A DNA stretch of 64,000 nt from DTU098 sp964498525 (GTDB lineage: Bacteria; Bacillota; Desulfotomaculia; Desulfotomaculales; Pelotomaculaceae), in assembly GCA_964498525.1 (NCBI GenBank), contig CAZCGU010000007.1:1-64000 (forward strand), in the 5' to 3' direction. A model generated the notes under the pieces. The model saw only the letters and a program-made list of their open reading frames with translations, was not told where the DNA came from and ran no database searches. Shown in pieces: positions 44,059-53,903 of the stretch; position 1 is the stretch's first letter; each line of letters starts with the position of its first letter. The position numbers were made by a program, and so were the translations under genes.

Positions 44059-45806
44059 TAAGCCCCATTGAGTTTGCCCGCAAACATTTGAACCCATATA
44101 AAACAAGCGGCAGCGAGGTAATCCCGACTTATTGCCCCTTTTGCCACGGTGGGGATAATAAAGATAAGCACACATTTGGCATGAACGCTGAAACTGGCGT
44201 ATATAATTGCAAGCGCGGGAGCTGTGGAGTCAGCGGCACATTCAAGCAGCTCCTACGCGAGTTTGGCGAGCAGGCTGAAACTGATTATTACCGGCGGCCC
44301 AGTAAACAATACAAAGTGCCCAACAGCAAGCCAGAGACCCCCAAACAAAAAGTGGTGGCCTATCTCACACAGCGCGGATTTACCCCACCCACGTGGGAAC
44401 GGCGCGGGGTAGGTGAATATAAAGGCGCCATTGCAATGCCATATTGCCAGGATGGCAAACTAGTGCTGATGAAGTTTAGGTTACCACACAAGCCAAAGGA
44501 CGGCGAAAAAAAAGGCTGGCGCGAAGAAGGCGGTAAGGCAGTCTTTTGGGGGATGGACTTGTGTGACCACAATAAGCCCCTAACCATTTGCGAAGGCGAA
44601 ATGGACGCCCTGGCGCTAGATGAGGCGGGCATAGAAAACGTGGTCAGTGTCCCCAACGGCGCCCAAGATTTATCCTGTATTGAAAACTGCTGGGAGTGGC
44701 TAGACAAGTTTGAACAGGTGATCCTATGGGTGGACAACGATGAGCCCGGCCGCAAGCTGGAGCGGAATCTGATCCAGCGCCTGGGATCATGGCGGTGTTC
44801 GGTTATTCGCCACAAGCGCAAAGACGCCAATGAAGTACTGCTTTTAGACGGAAAGCAGGCTGTTAAAGATGCGGTTAATGGTGCTGTAGCGGTACCCATG
44901 GAGGGGCTTGTATCTCTCGCAGAAGTGCCTCCATGGGACTACCAGGAGGATGTTGTGCGGGTCCGGTCCGGTATCCGGGGTATTGACCAGGTGATTGGTG
45001 GCTTTATGTTAGGGGAGGTATCTGTCTGGACCGGCATCAACAGCAGCGGCAAGAGTACGCTACTTGGCCAGATATTGATTGAAGCTGTAGACCAAGGGTT
45101 CGCTGTTTGTGCGTATTCTGGGGAACTGGCTGCCCGGAAATTCCGGCAATGGATTGATTTGCAAATAGCGGGTCCGAATAACATAAAATACCGTTATGAT
45201 GCAGTGTGGGCGCGTGATGTTGCTTATGTTCCTGTGGATATAGCAACAAAGATCCGCACATGGTACCAGGACAAGTTTTATTTTTACGACAGTTTCGGGG
45301 CGGCTAAGGATCATAAAATAATCGAGGTTTTTGAATATGCCGCCAGGCGGCACGGCTGCAGGGTTTTCCTGGTTGACAATATCATGACCACGGTTTTTAC
45401 GAGCACCGACCGGGATTTCTATCGGCAGCAAAGTAACTTTGTTGGTATGCTCAAAGACTTTGCAAACCGTTTTGATGTGCATGTACATGTGGTGGCGCAC
45501 CCCCGGAAAACATCGGGCAGACTTACCAAAATGGACGTGTCGGGGAGCGGCGACATCACCAATAGAACTGACAACGTGTTTAGCGTTCATAGGTGCAACC
45601 AACAAGAGGTAAAAGATAACAAATGCAACACCATAGTAGATATTTTCAAGAACAGGTTTAGTGGTAAACAAGACGTCACAGTCCAACTTATATTTGACGG
45701 ACAGTGCAAGCGGTTTTGTATGGCGGGAAGTCCGGCGGATATAACCAAAAGATATGGCTGGCACAATCAGATCCAAGGAGGTGACTACCCTCTTGATGAT
45801 CTATGA
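44055..45806 (+). CDS. Primase-helicase (CHC2 zinc finger, Toprim, DnaB-like)
   Basis: A 583-residue T7 gp4-type replication protein. Zinc ligands Cys27, Cys30, Cys52 and Cys57 form the primase finger. Toprim motifs are TICEGEMDALALDEAG (about 177-192) and VILWVDNDEPGRK (about 220). The RecA-like helicase has Walker A GINSSGKST (about 327-335), Walker B HGCRVFLVDNIM and VAHPRKTSGR. It would prime and unwind DNA for autonomous replication after excision. ATG 44055. Confidence 0.92.
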   Translation: MISPIEFARKHLNPYKTSGSEVIPTYCPFCHGGDNKDKHTFGMNAETGVYNCKRGSCGVSGTFKQLLREFGEQAETDYYRRPSKQYKVPNSKPETPKQKVVAYLTQRGFTPPTWERRGVGEYKGAIAMPYCQDGKLVLMKFRLPHKPKDGEKKGWREEGGKAVFWGMDLCDHNKPLTICEGEMDALALDEAGIENVVSVPNGAQDLSCIENCWEWLDKFEQVILWVDNDEPGRKLERNLIQRLGSWRCSVIRHKRKDANEVLLLDGKQAVKDAVNGAVAVPMEGLVSLAEVPPWDYQEDVVRVRSGIRGIDQVIGGFMLGEVSVWTGINSSGKSTLLGQILIEAVDQGFAVCAYSGELAARKFRQWIDLQIAGPNNIKYRYDAVWARDVAYVPVDIATKIRTWYQDKFYFYDSFGAAKDHKIIEVFEYAARRHGCRVFLVDNIMTTVFTSTDRDFYRQQSNFVGMLKDFANRFDVHVHVVAHPRKTSGRLTKMDVSGSGDITNRTDNVFSVHRCNQQEVKDNKCNTIVDIFKNRFSGKQDVTVQLIFDGQCKRFCMAGSPADITKRYGWHNQIQGGDYPLDDL

Positions 45807-46230
45807 ACTGATTAACAACCTAGAAGACCAGGGGATAAAAGTTTATATAGGCGAAAACGGCGATGTGCGTATACATGTGCCGGATCCGGTTCCTCGGGAA
45901 TCCTGTTCGTTACTGGGCGAATTGAGGCAGCGCAAATCTGAGGCTATTAAATTTTTACGCTGGGACGAAGAGAAGATCGGGCGGGCCTACGTTGACATGC
46001 TAGCCCGGGCAAACCAAAGCTATACATCAGGTGCTCTGGCATTTTCAGAAGCAAGCAGGCCGGACCTGATGAAACAATTTAAAGAGTGTGAGAACACGTA
46101 TACCGAAGCATACCACAGGCAGGACAGTCCCGCCTGCAGGGAGGCAATTGCAGGGGTGGAGGCGGCGATTAAGACAATTTGCGAAGCCTTTGAACACGAA
46201 TACGACATCTGGCCCAAAGGAAGAGATTAA
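45793..46230 (+). CDS. TubC-docking-like small protein
   Basis: A 145-residue protein whose first 55 residues (MIYELINNLEDQGIKVYIGENGDVRIHVPDP and LLGELRQRKSEAIKFLR) follow the TubC N-terminal docking pattern known from PKS/NRPS enzymes and also seen in proteins of mobile elements. The rest is helical and charged. The start is TTG 45793 after AAGGAGGTGA. It sits between primase-helicase and SF2 helicase and overlaps the former by 14 bases. A protein-protein adaptor role is inferred. Confidence 0.6.
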   Translation: MMIYELINNLEDQGIKVYIGENGDVRIHVPDPVPRESCSLLGELRQRKSEAIKFLRWDEEKIGRAYVDMLARANQSYTSGALAFSEASRPDLMKQFKECENTYTEAYHRQDSPACREAIAGVEAAIKTICEAFEHEYDIWPKGRD

Positions 46231-46232
46231 CA

Positions 46233-47813
46233 ATGGAACTTCGTCATTACCAAGCAGAAGCTATCAATACAATTGTATCCCGTTGGAAAGACGGAATAAC
46301 CCGGCAACTTGTGGCCCTGCCCACCGGTACGGGTAAAACGGTTGTTTTCGCTAGCTTGGCAAAGCAGTTCAACTGCCGTACCCTGATTATCGCACATAGG
46401 GGAGAGTTAATTACCCAGGCCGTCGATAAATGCCGCTTAATATGGCCTAAAGTTGACATTGGCGTTGTCATGGCCGGACAGAACGAACCGGAGCGGCAGG
46501 TTGTAGTTGCTTCTGTTCAAACCGCCTGCCGGCCAAGGCGGTTAAAACAACTACAGGAAAAGGGCTTCAAGCTTCTCATAATTGATGAGGCTCACCATGC
46601 AGTATCGTCCACATACACGGACTTGATTAAAGGCTTGCGGTTTATGGATGACGACCAAAACAAGCTACTTATAGGTGTTACCGCTACAGCAAAGCGCGGG
46701 GATAAAGTTGGCCTGCGGCATGTGTTCCAGGAGATCACCTTTGAACGGAGCATTGCCGCCATGACCAAAGCCGGGTATCTTGCCGACCTGCGGGGTCTTA
46801 GAGTATCGACCGGGCTAAACCTTGACCGGGTGGCAACCCGTTGCGGTGATTTTGTAGAAAGCCAACTCGCCAGTGTTGTAAACTGCGTCAACCGCAATGA
46901 GATAATCCGGGATACCTGGCTTGAACATGCGTATGACAGGCGCACTTTAGCCTTCACCGTTGACGTGCAACACGCCAAGGATCTGGCTGGTGCTTTCTCG
47001 AATGTCGGTATACCTGCCGGAGCTGTCTACGGGGACATGCCGAAGGAAATCCGGCGCGGCTTATTAAATGACTTCCATAAAGGTGAAATAAAGGTACTCA
47101 CAAACTGCAATCTTCTAACAGAAGGATACGATGAACCGGCCACGGACTGCCTGCTGATGGCAAGGCCGACCAAAAGCAGCGGACTGTATATTCAAATGGC
47201 CGGACGGGGTACGAGGCTATACCCGGGAAAACAGGATTGCCTGGTAATTGATTTTAGCGATTCACGGCATGATGTTTGTATGCTGGGAACACTAGCCGGA
47301 ATCAGGTTGAAGCAAGGCCAAAGCTTGCGAGAAGCCGTTCAGGAACAAGAAAAACATCAAAGAAGCCGCTCCAGGAACCTGTCAACCGCCTTGCAGACCA
47401 CCGAAGAAAACTTTGACATACTGGATAAATCGGTATTTCGCTGGATTCAAGCTAATACAGAATGGCGGCTGCCGCTGGAACCCGGTTGTTATGCTGTCCT
47501 TCGTCCCGTTGAAGGCGACCACTACTGGGCGGGTGTCATTAAGGGCAAACATGGTTTTGCGCTGTCGGAAATGGCTCTACCGTTAGGTTACGCGCAAGGT
47601 GTGGTTGAGGACTATGCGAGGAAGAACGCAGCCGCCTTTGCCCGCAAAGACGCTGCCTGGCGAAATCATCCGGCTACTGCAAAGCAGATTGATCTAATGA
47701 AAAAATTAGAACTATACCAGGGAACGGTCACCAAGGGAGAGGCCGCTGATATTTTGGATCGGTTCTTTGCCTTAATGCCAAATCGGGGGTGCGCTTCTGG
47801 GGGGGTGTCTTGA
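46233..47813 (+). CDS. SF2 DEAD/DEAH-type helicase
   Basis: A 526-residue ATPase. It opens MELRHYQAEAINTIVSRW, with motif I PTGTGKTVVF (GTGKT 32-36), motif II DEAH (118-121), motif III GVTATAKRGD, VLTNCNLLTEGYDEPATDCLLMARPTKSSGLYIQMAGRGTRLYPGK (motifs V-VI). The C-terminal 100 residues (PATAKQIDLMKKLELYQGTVTKGEA) form a small SAP/HTH-like tail common in phage helicases of this type. Replication or repair of the element is the likely job. 3 bases after the previous gene. Confidence 0.9.
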   Translation: MELRHYQAEAINTIVSRWKDGITRQLVALPTGTGKTVVFASLAKQFNCRTLIIAHRGELITQAVDKCRLIWPKVDIGVVMAGQNEPERQVVVASVQTACRPRRLKQLQEKGFKLLIIDEAHHAVSSTYTDLIKGLRFMDDDQNKLLIGVTATAKRGDKVGLRHVFQEITFERSIAAMTKAGYLADLRGLRVSTGLNLDRVATRCGDFVESQLASVVNCVNRNEIIRDTWLEHAYDRRTLAFTVDVQHAKDLAGAFSNVGIPAGAVYGDMPKEIRRGLLNDFHKGEIKVLTNCNLLTEGYDEPATDCLLMARPTKSSGLYIQMAGRGTRLYPGKQDCLVIDFSDSRHDVCMLGTLAGIRLKQGQSLREAVQEQEKHQRSRSRNLSTALQTTEENFDILDKSVFRWIQANTEWRLPLEPGCYAVLRPVEGDHYWAGVIKGKHGFALSEMALPLGYAQGVVEDYARKNAAAFARKDAAWRNHPATAKQIDLMKKLELYQGTVTKGEAADILDRFFALMPNRGCASGGVS

Positions 47814-47868
47814 CTAGGTAGGGGTTTAGGTACCCAAGGAATAAATAAACTGCAGGGAGAGTGATTAC

Positions 47869-48342
47869 ATGACCAGTAAAAGAGATGTTCCTATCACCAA
47901 CCTTTCGGACCTTCCGGCTTCTCTGCCGGAAATCGTAGAACCGAATATACGGCGGCATGGAGGGGGCAGCAATAAGCACCCACTGGATCTTAAGTTGAGG
48001 GCAATACTTTTGACGGCCCAGCAAGGGGCGGCTGCCGCCGCGAAGGATACCGGAGTACCGCTCCGGACTGTCCAAGATTGGGCGCTAGAGGCCAAGAACG
48101 AGATCGCGACGATTCGATCAGCACAATTCGCGGAAGAGCTCGATCAGAAAATCAGTGACATACTGAAGGAAATTGATCCGGATAAAATCAAAGACGCCAA
48201 GTTTCGCGATCTACTTGTTGGTTTGGGAATTGCCCTGGACAAGCGCCAGCAGCTGTTAGGTCCCCAAAAAAATCAGGAGCCTCACCGGCGCCTCCGTATT
48301 GTCTGGACAAACAATGCCGGCGCCGTAGAAATTGAAGATTAA
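47869..48342 (+). CDS. Putative terminase small subunit-like HTH protein
   Basis: A 157-residue protein. The centre (DLKLRAILLTAQQGAAAAAKDTGVPLRTVQDWALEAK) is a homeodomain-like HTH, followed by helices with DLLVGLGIALDKRQQLLGPQ, a segment seen in small-terminase-like phage proteins. It lies before the tape-measure gene with 10 bases between. No large terminase accompanies it. The TerS call is tentative; a simple DNA-binding regulator is the alternative. ATG 47869 follows GGGAGAG. Confidence 0.5.
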   Translation: MTSKRDVPITNLSDLPASLPEIVEPNIRRHGGGSNKHPLDLKLRAILLTAQQGAAAAAKDTGVPLRTVQDWALEAKNEIATIRSAQFAEELDQKISDILKEIDPDKIKDAKFRDLLVGLGIALDKRQQLLGPQKNQEPHRRLRIVWTNNAGAVEIED

Positions 48343-48352
48343 GGGGTGAATT

Positions 48353-51300
48353 ATGTTGGATAATGATGATGCGGTAGTAAAAATCATTTCAAGGCTCGGA
48401 GTGGACTATTCACAGGCCCTTATGGGTACCAAAACGCTTGCCGCCGAGACAGCCGCTTTGGACAAGCAGCTGAAAATGCTCAAGGTGACTGCCGCCGATT
48501 TGGGAAAGGCCGGCGGGACGGGTGTGTCGCAGCAATTTATGGGCGATAAGGTTATTTACGATCAGTACGGCAAGGTTATTTCGGTTGCAGCTATAAATAC
48601 AAAGGTGTTAAATGATTCTGTTAAAACGGCTGATCAGACCGCTAAAAATCACAAGCAAACAGTTAAAGAGCTGTCTGACCAGTACAATGTCCTGGGCAGC
48701 CAGTTTGAACGCAGGGCTGGTTGGTTTGTTGCCGGCACGGCTTTTTTCGGCAGTATAGCCGCCGCTGGAGCCGCGGTAAAAACGATTACCGATATTGAAA
48801 TGGGTATGACTCAGATAGCCCGTATTACTGAGGATGTTACTTTTAATTTTAACGAGATGCGGGACGATCTTTTGAAGCTGGGGAAAGAGTACGGCATGAC
48901 CTGGGATAGCGCGCAGGATATAGCTCTGAGGTTTGCGCAGGCCGGCTATGACGTTAAGGATACTCTGGAACTGACGGAATCGGCGTTCCTGGCTCTTAAT
49001 ACCGCCGAGTTGGACGCGGAACAGTCAACGTCCGGGTTTATTGCCATCCTGGCCCAGTGGGGCATGACGGCGGAACAATTGCTGCCTACTCTGGATAAAA
49101 TCAACAAGGTAGCCGATGACTACGCCATTACCTCGCAAGACCTGGTGGACGGGTTGATCCGTTCCTCCGGGGCGGCGAAGGTGTTGGGTTTAAGCCTTAA
49201 TGAAACAATCGCTATTTTAACGGTGATGCGGGAAGCAACGGGCAGGACGGGGCGCGAAGTTGGTAACGCGCTTAATTCCATCCTGTCATTTATGCAGCGT
49301 GATGTTGCCTTAAAGGCTTTTGCCCGCGAGGGTATTGCTGTGTGGGCGGATGAAGCGCATACGGAGTTTCGCAATTTCATCGACATTTTTGACGAAGTGG
49401 CGGCGCGCTGGCAGGGCGGCGCTTTGACTGAGGCGTCGATGGACATGTTTACCGATGCGGCGGAGCAGGTTGGTTTGTATTCCGAGGAGTTGGCGGAGCT
49501 TGCGGGAGCGCAGAAGGAATTTACCGATTTGCAGCAACGTGACATATCGCAGTCTATGGCCGGTATTTACCGCCGCAACTATCTCCTGGCGCTGCTTCGA
49601 AACTGGAGCAAGGTGCAGGAGGTTTTGAATACACAGTTGGATGCGTCCGGTTATTCTATGCGTGAAAATGAGCGCACTATGGAAACGCTGGCTAAACAAT
49701 ACGACCAACTAAAGGTTACTGCCCAGCAACTGGCTGTGGCTATAGGCGACGCGGGACTATTAGACCAACTGAAAGATGTTACCAGCGGCGCAAGGGATGC
49801 TGTTGCCTGGTTCGGTGAACTTGACCCGACATTGAGAAATCTGATTATAAATTTCATCGAGGTTACTGCCGCACTCAAGATACTTAACGCGGCCTTTAAG
49901 ATGGCCGGGTTTTCTGGACTGGCGGCTTCAGCCACAAATGCAGCCGCCGCAATTGGGGGGTTGGCTGGCGCAGCTACCGGATTGGGAGCGGTTATGCTCA
50001 ATGTCGGCAAAGGTATAACAGCTTTCTTCGGTGGGCCATGGGGTTTGGCTATTGTTGCCGCTGCCACGGGAATTAGCGTTTTGGTTAAGCATATGAAGCA
50101 GCAGGAGGCGCAGGCTGAAGAAAACGCAAGGGCGGCAAGCGGTTTAATTAAGGAATACGACAGACTTAACAACCAGCTGGTTAGCACTAAGAAGGATACG
50201 GATGAATATAACATCCTGCAAGACAAACTCAAGAGCACGATGAACGCTATTGCTGACATTATGCCTGATGTTGTCACGAAGTGGGATGCCATAGGCAATG
50301 CCATTGCCTTTAATAACGATAAATTGCGGGAGAATATTGCCCTTGCAAAAGAGGCGGCTGCGGCCAATCTCGAGCAAAGCCTATCCGTGGCATACAGGAA
50401 AAAGCAAACGCTAAGTGAACAAATGGCGCTGTTTGAAGAGGAGCAACGCAGGACTCAAAGTGGACAACCACCTGAGAGCGAGTGGAAATTTCGCATTACA
50501 GGAAAAGGCGCATTAATTATTCCTGACCCAGCTAATATGCAAGAAATCAGGCAAGAGCTAAGTGCTGTCGGCGAAGAAATAAGACAAATAACGGAATTAA
50601 TGGCAGGGGGCGCTTCCGATGTCGGCATAGGTTTGCCAAAGGGTGGTGGCGATGGCGGAGGTTCCGAAGATAAGGGCAAGTACAAGGACAAGGATAAGGA
50701 TGAGGATGAGGATAAGGCAGAGGCTGCGGCAAAACAGGCTGATTATATTAAGAAGCTGATCGATCTGAATTTGCAGTATGCCGATGCCCAGGGCATTGTC
50801 AATCAGGCTACACAGCGGGAAATTTCCCTGGCTGGGGCCAGGATTGGTTATTACCGCGACAGCGCGGCTTCGATGGAAGATTACCTGAAGCTGGCTTCTG
50901 AGGAGAACAGGCTTACCGGATTGCTGGAGCAGAAGCAGTTGGGATTGCACGAAGAGGCGGAAGCCCTGCGCCAGGCGCTGGTTAATCTCCAAGAGGCCCA
51001 TGAGTCCGTCGATCAGTCTACCGGGGAGGGGCAGGATGCCTATGCTAAGCTTGGTGAGGAGATAGAAAGGGTTAGGGAGCGGATAGGCGGTCTTTCGGTG
51101 GAATGGTGGAGTTTGGCGAAGGATCAGCACGATATTTTAGACCGGCAGTACCGGGATTACATCCAATGGATGGACCGCTTGTATGGGTTGGAAGCCATAA
51201 CGCTGGAGGAGCGGCTTCGCGCCCTGGACAGTTTTGATAAGACAAAACTATCAATGGGTGAGCAAATGGAGTATATGCGCCGCTACTACGATACGTTAAT

Positions 51301-52300
51301 GGAATATATTGATGAAGCCTACAGCAAGGATATAGAAGCGATAAGCGCCGCTGAGGAGGCTTTTAAGAAGGCTTCCGACGCCAGGATAGCGGTTTTGGAA
51401 GAGCAGCTTGAAGCGATGAAGGAACAGAACGCGGAGCTGGAAGAGGAGCGTAAGATTCAAGATGCTTTGCAGAACATTGAGAAGGCGCGGTTAAGTCTCC
51501 GGGAAGCGCGGGAAAAGCTGGAGAATGTTCAAGCCGAGAAGAGTGTCCGTATTTTCAGGGATGGGATTTGGGATTACATTGCCGATCCCAAGGCGGTTAA
51601 GGATGCTCAGGAAGCCATTGACGCGGCCAATGAAAAGCTGGCGGAAGCTCAGGAATCCCATAATGATATTATCCTGCGGATTGAGCGTGATGCGGAAGAG
51701 AAGCGGCTTAAGGAGAAGATTGAGGCTGAACGCAAGGCGCAGGAGATTGCGCTGGAATCCTACCAGCAGCAGAAGGAGGATCTGGAAGATCATCTGGAGG
51801 AGGTTAAAAGGGCTATTACCGATGGGGGCGAAGGCATTGATGCCCTTTTGGACGGGAATGTGTTCCCGGCGATTGATCTTACTATTGACTCCTGGCTGAG
51901 GAGGATGGCTGATAATGTAGCCGAGTATTGTTCCCGGATGCGTTCCGATTTTGCTTCGGTGGCTGCCATGTATGGCGGCGGGGATGTTGCGATGCCCCAG
52001 TATGCGGCCGGCGGTCCTATCCTGGGCAGGCAGATTGCGATGCTTCACCCCAATGAGTATGTTTTGACTGCCGACGATGTGCGCAAGCTAGGCGGTTTTG
52101 CGGGGGTGGAAAGGTTGCGGCTGAATATAAGGAATCCGGTGAATGATTTGTCGCCTGATGCGTACAGGGTGTCAAATGTGTCGAATTCCACGAGTACAAG
52201 CGTTGACAGGAGCGTCAAGATCAGCGGACCGATTCAGTTGCCGCACGTTTACGACGCGGCTGGTCTGGTCAGGAATCTGCGGCGGCTGGCGCAGGGCTAA
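48353..52300 (+). CDS. Phage tail tape-measure protein (TP901-like)
   Basis: A 1315-residue protein. Residues about 120-100 downstream of a hydrophobic stretch (GWFVAGTAFFGSIAAAGAAVKTI) begin the TP901 core (about 130-390: QIARITEDVTFNF, GLSLNETIAILTVMREATGRTGREVGNALNSILS). Hydrophobic helices lie at about 520-590, a Lys/Asp-rich stretch at about 765-785, and a long coiled coil at about 1010-1190. The C-terminus (YAAGGPILGRQIAMLHPNEYVLTADDV) is the usual tape-measure tail. Such proteins set phage tail length and help DNA entry. No other tail gene is present. Start ATG 48353 after AAGGGGTGA. Confidence 0.9.
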   Translation: MLDNDDAVVKIISRLGVDYSQALMGTKTLAAETAALDKQLKMLKVTAADLGKAGGTGVSQQFMGDKVIYDQYGKVISVAAINTKVLNDSVKTADQTAKNHKQTVKELSDQYNVLGSQFERRAGWFVAGTAFFGSIAAAGAAVKTITDIEMGMTQIARITEDVTFNFNEMRDDLLKLGKEYGMTWDSAQDIALRFAQAGYDVKDTLELTESAFLALNTAELDAEQSTSGFIAILAQWGMTAEQLLPTLDKINKVADDYAITSQDLVDGLIRSSGAAKVLGLSLNETIAILTVMREATGRTGREVGNALNSILSFMQRDVALKAFAREGIAVWADEAHTEFRNFIDIFDEVAARWQGGALTEASMDMFTDAAEQVGLYSEELAELAGAQKEFTDLQQRDISQSMAGIYRRNYLLALLRNWSKVQEVLNTQLDASGYSMRENERTMETLAKQYDQLKVTAQQLAVAIGDAGLLDQLKDVTSGARDAVAWFGELDPTLRNLIINFIEVTAALKILNAAFKMAGFSGLAASATNAAAAIGGLAGAATGLGAVMLNVGKGITAFFGGPWGLAIVAAATGISVLVKHMKQQEAQAEENARAASGLIKEYDRLNNQLVSTKKDTDEYNILQDKLKSTMNAIADIMPDVVTKWDAIGNAIAFNNDKLRENIALAKEAAAANLEQSLSVAYRKKQTLSEQMALFEEEQRRTQSGQPPESEWKFRITGKGALIIPDPANMQEIRQELSAVGEEIRQITELMAGGASDVGIGLPKGGGDGGGSEDKGKYKDKDKDEDEDKAEAAAKQADYIKKLIDLNLQYADAQGIVNQATQREISLAGARIGYYRDSAASMEDYLKLASEENRLTGLLEQKQLGLHEEAEALRQALVNLQEAHESVDQSTGEGQDAYAKLGEEIERVRERIGGLSVEWWSLAKDQHDILDRQYRDYIQWMDRLYGLEAITLEERLRALDSFDKTKLSMGEQMEYMRRYYDTLMEYIDEAYSKDIEAISAAEEAFKKASDARIAVLEEQLEAMKEQNAELEEERKIQDALQNIEKARLSLREAREKLENVQAEKSVRIFRDGIWDYIADPKAVKDAQEAIDAANEKLAEAQESHNDIILRIERDAEEKRLKEKIEAERKAQEIALESYQQQKEDLEDHLEEVKRAITDGGEGIDALLDGNVFPAIDLTIDSWLRRMADNVAEYCSRMRSDFASVAAMYGGGDVAMPQYAAGGPILGRQIAMLHPNEYVLTADDVRKLGGFAGVERLRLNIRNPVNDLSPDAYRVSNVSNSTSTSVDRSVKISGPIQLPHVYDAAGLVRNLRRLAQG

Positions 52301-52352
52301 GGAGAACCCTGGAGCGAACGGGTGTGAGTATTCTTTAGTGTAAATGGGATAA

Positions 52353-53459
52353 TCATCCTAAGATTATCTCTTTCGTAACCGCGCCCCCCAGGCCATTGTA
52401 ATGTAGAACGTAATTATCTGCTTTAGGAACTAAAAAAATCAACCACCCTGCTATATATGAGTTTGGGGGTATGTTGGTGGCATCCAAATATTTTACATCA
52501 AAGGACGCTTCATTATAATTTGCTGTATATCCATTAGGGGAAGTAACCCTGAAGTCATTCGGATTAACGTGGACGGTGCTGGTACCTTTGTTATTTGCTC
52601 CTATCCACAACCAAAGATACTGCTCGTTTTGAGGGTTAATAACATAATGGTAGAATCCAAAATCTCCATCCACCCGGGAGCTTGTTTTTGTCTCGCCGAC
52701 AGCTATTCCAACTGCCCCTAAGCCATATTCATATTTTTTCATCTGTTCAAGGTTTAATTCTCGCTCTCTTTTTACAGCTTCTAAACGTTCCTGCTCTTCC
52801 TGGTTATTTTTAGCCTGTTCATATATTCCCTTTAATTGCTCAGCCTCTTTTAATGATGGTGATAAATATATAGCTGACAATAATTCCAAGTAGGCTTGTT
52901 TGTAGTCTCCTACAGCATAAAAATCTTTAGCCATGGAAAGGGTTTCGGCAGCTAATGAGTTAGTTGCTTGTTTGACATAAGCGTCGATTGAGGGATGGTT
53001 TTTTGTATCTTCATCAATTACTTTTTCAAATTCATCTAATGCCATTCGAAATTTGTTTTCCTTAAGTAAACCAAGGCCATTGCGGAAACTGTTATCTGAT
53101 TTTATAAGGGTATTTGCAAGTGATAGAGCTTCTTCTAATTCCTTAGTTTTCTTAATGTTTGCAGCATCTTCAAGAATTTTTACCGCTTCCTCATAGTCGC
53201 CCTGGCTTACAAGATCTTTGCTGTATTGAATAGATTCATTGACTAAAGTAATATTTCTTTTATTAGAATAATTAGACCAAACCAAGATCAAGCTTCCAAT
53301 AACTATTAAAGCAATGACAAATAACAGTCTGGTATCTTTCGGGAATTTAAACATGCCTTTTTTATCTTCAGTCTGAATTAAGGATTCACCACAACTACAA
53401 CAGATTGTGTTTGCCTGTTCATTCTCTTTATGACAGGCCGGGCATTGGATTGTAGCCAT
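52353..53459 (-). CDS. Zinc-ribbon, membrane-anchored TPR protein
   Basis: A 368-residue cargo protein opposite to its neighbours. An N-terminal zinc ribbon (CPACHKENEQANTICCSCGE, about 5-24), one membrane helix (about 44-64, LLFVIALIVIGSLILVW), a helical TPR-like region (about 70-245, with GDYEEAVKILEDA and GDYKQAYLELLSA) and a C-terminal Ig-like domain (about 260-368) resembling DUF4352. The ATG at 53459 has AGGAGG upstream. Likely an outward-facing sensor or envelope protein delivered by the element; function unknown. Confidence 0.75.
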   Translation of the reverse strand: MATIQCPACHKENEQANTICCSCGESLIQTEDKKGMFKFPKDTRLLFVIALIVIGSLILVWSNYSNKRNITLVNESIQYSKDLVSQGDYEEAVKILEDAANIKKTKELEEALSLANTLIKSDNSFRNGLGLLKENKFRMALDEFEKVIDEDTKNHPSIDAYVKQATNSLAAETLSMAKDFYAVGDYKQAYLELLSAIYLSPSLKEAEQLKGIYEQAKNNQEEQERLEAVKRERELNLEQMKKYEYGLGAVGIAVGETKTSSRVDGDFGFYHYVINPQNEQYLWLWIGANNKGTSTVHVNPNDFRVTSPNGYTANYNEASFDVKYLDATNIPPNSYIAGWLIFLVPKADNYVLHYNGLGGAVTKEIILG

Positions 53460-53606
53460 AAATCATACCTCCTTCAGAAAATATTAACTTTCGATAATAA
53501 TATCATATCGCTGGCGGAATTTTGACAATAAACACAAAATATTTCCATAATATGATTGACCACAGTAGTATGAAATGTTATGATAGTTGCTGAAAGGTGG
53601 TGAAAC

Positions 53607-53780
53607 ATGGAAGAGTATTTAACTCAGCAAGAACTCTGCAGGTGGCTAAAAATCAGTACGGCCACAGCCTGGCGCTGGCGCAAGGGAGGAATGCCATATA
53701 TTAAACATGGCAACAGCGTAAGGTTCGATAGGACAAAGGTTAAAGAATGGTTAGAAAGAAAAAATGGAAACAAAAGCTAA
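53607..53780 (+). CDS. Small excisionase-like HTH protein
   Basis: A 57-residue winged HTH (MEEYLTQQELCRWLKISTAT, AWRWRKGGMPYIKHGN, VRFDRTKVKEWLERK), the HTH_17 pattern. ATG 53607 follows AAAGGTGG. It is the second such protein in the element. It stands alone between the zinc-ribbon gene and an unknown gene, so it may control the cargo region rather than excision. An inverted repeat AGGAAGCCG/CGGCTTCCT (53780-53815) follows. Confidence 0.75.
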   Translation: MEEYLTQQELCRWLKISTATAWRWRKGGMPYIKHGNSVRFDRTKVKEWLERKNGNKS

Positions 53781-53903
53781 GGAAGCCGCTTCCCCGGCAA
53801 GAGATTCGGCTTCCTAAACAGAAAAAATCGCCCCAAAGGGCTTGCTTTGCTATTAGTATAGCACCGGCGGCCTCCTGGGGCAACAAAAAAGGGAGGTTGT
53901 TTT

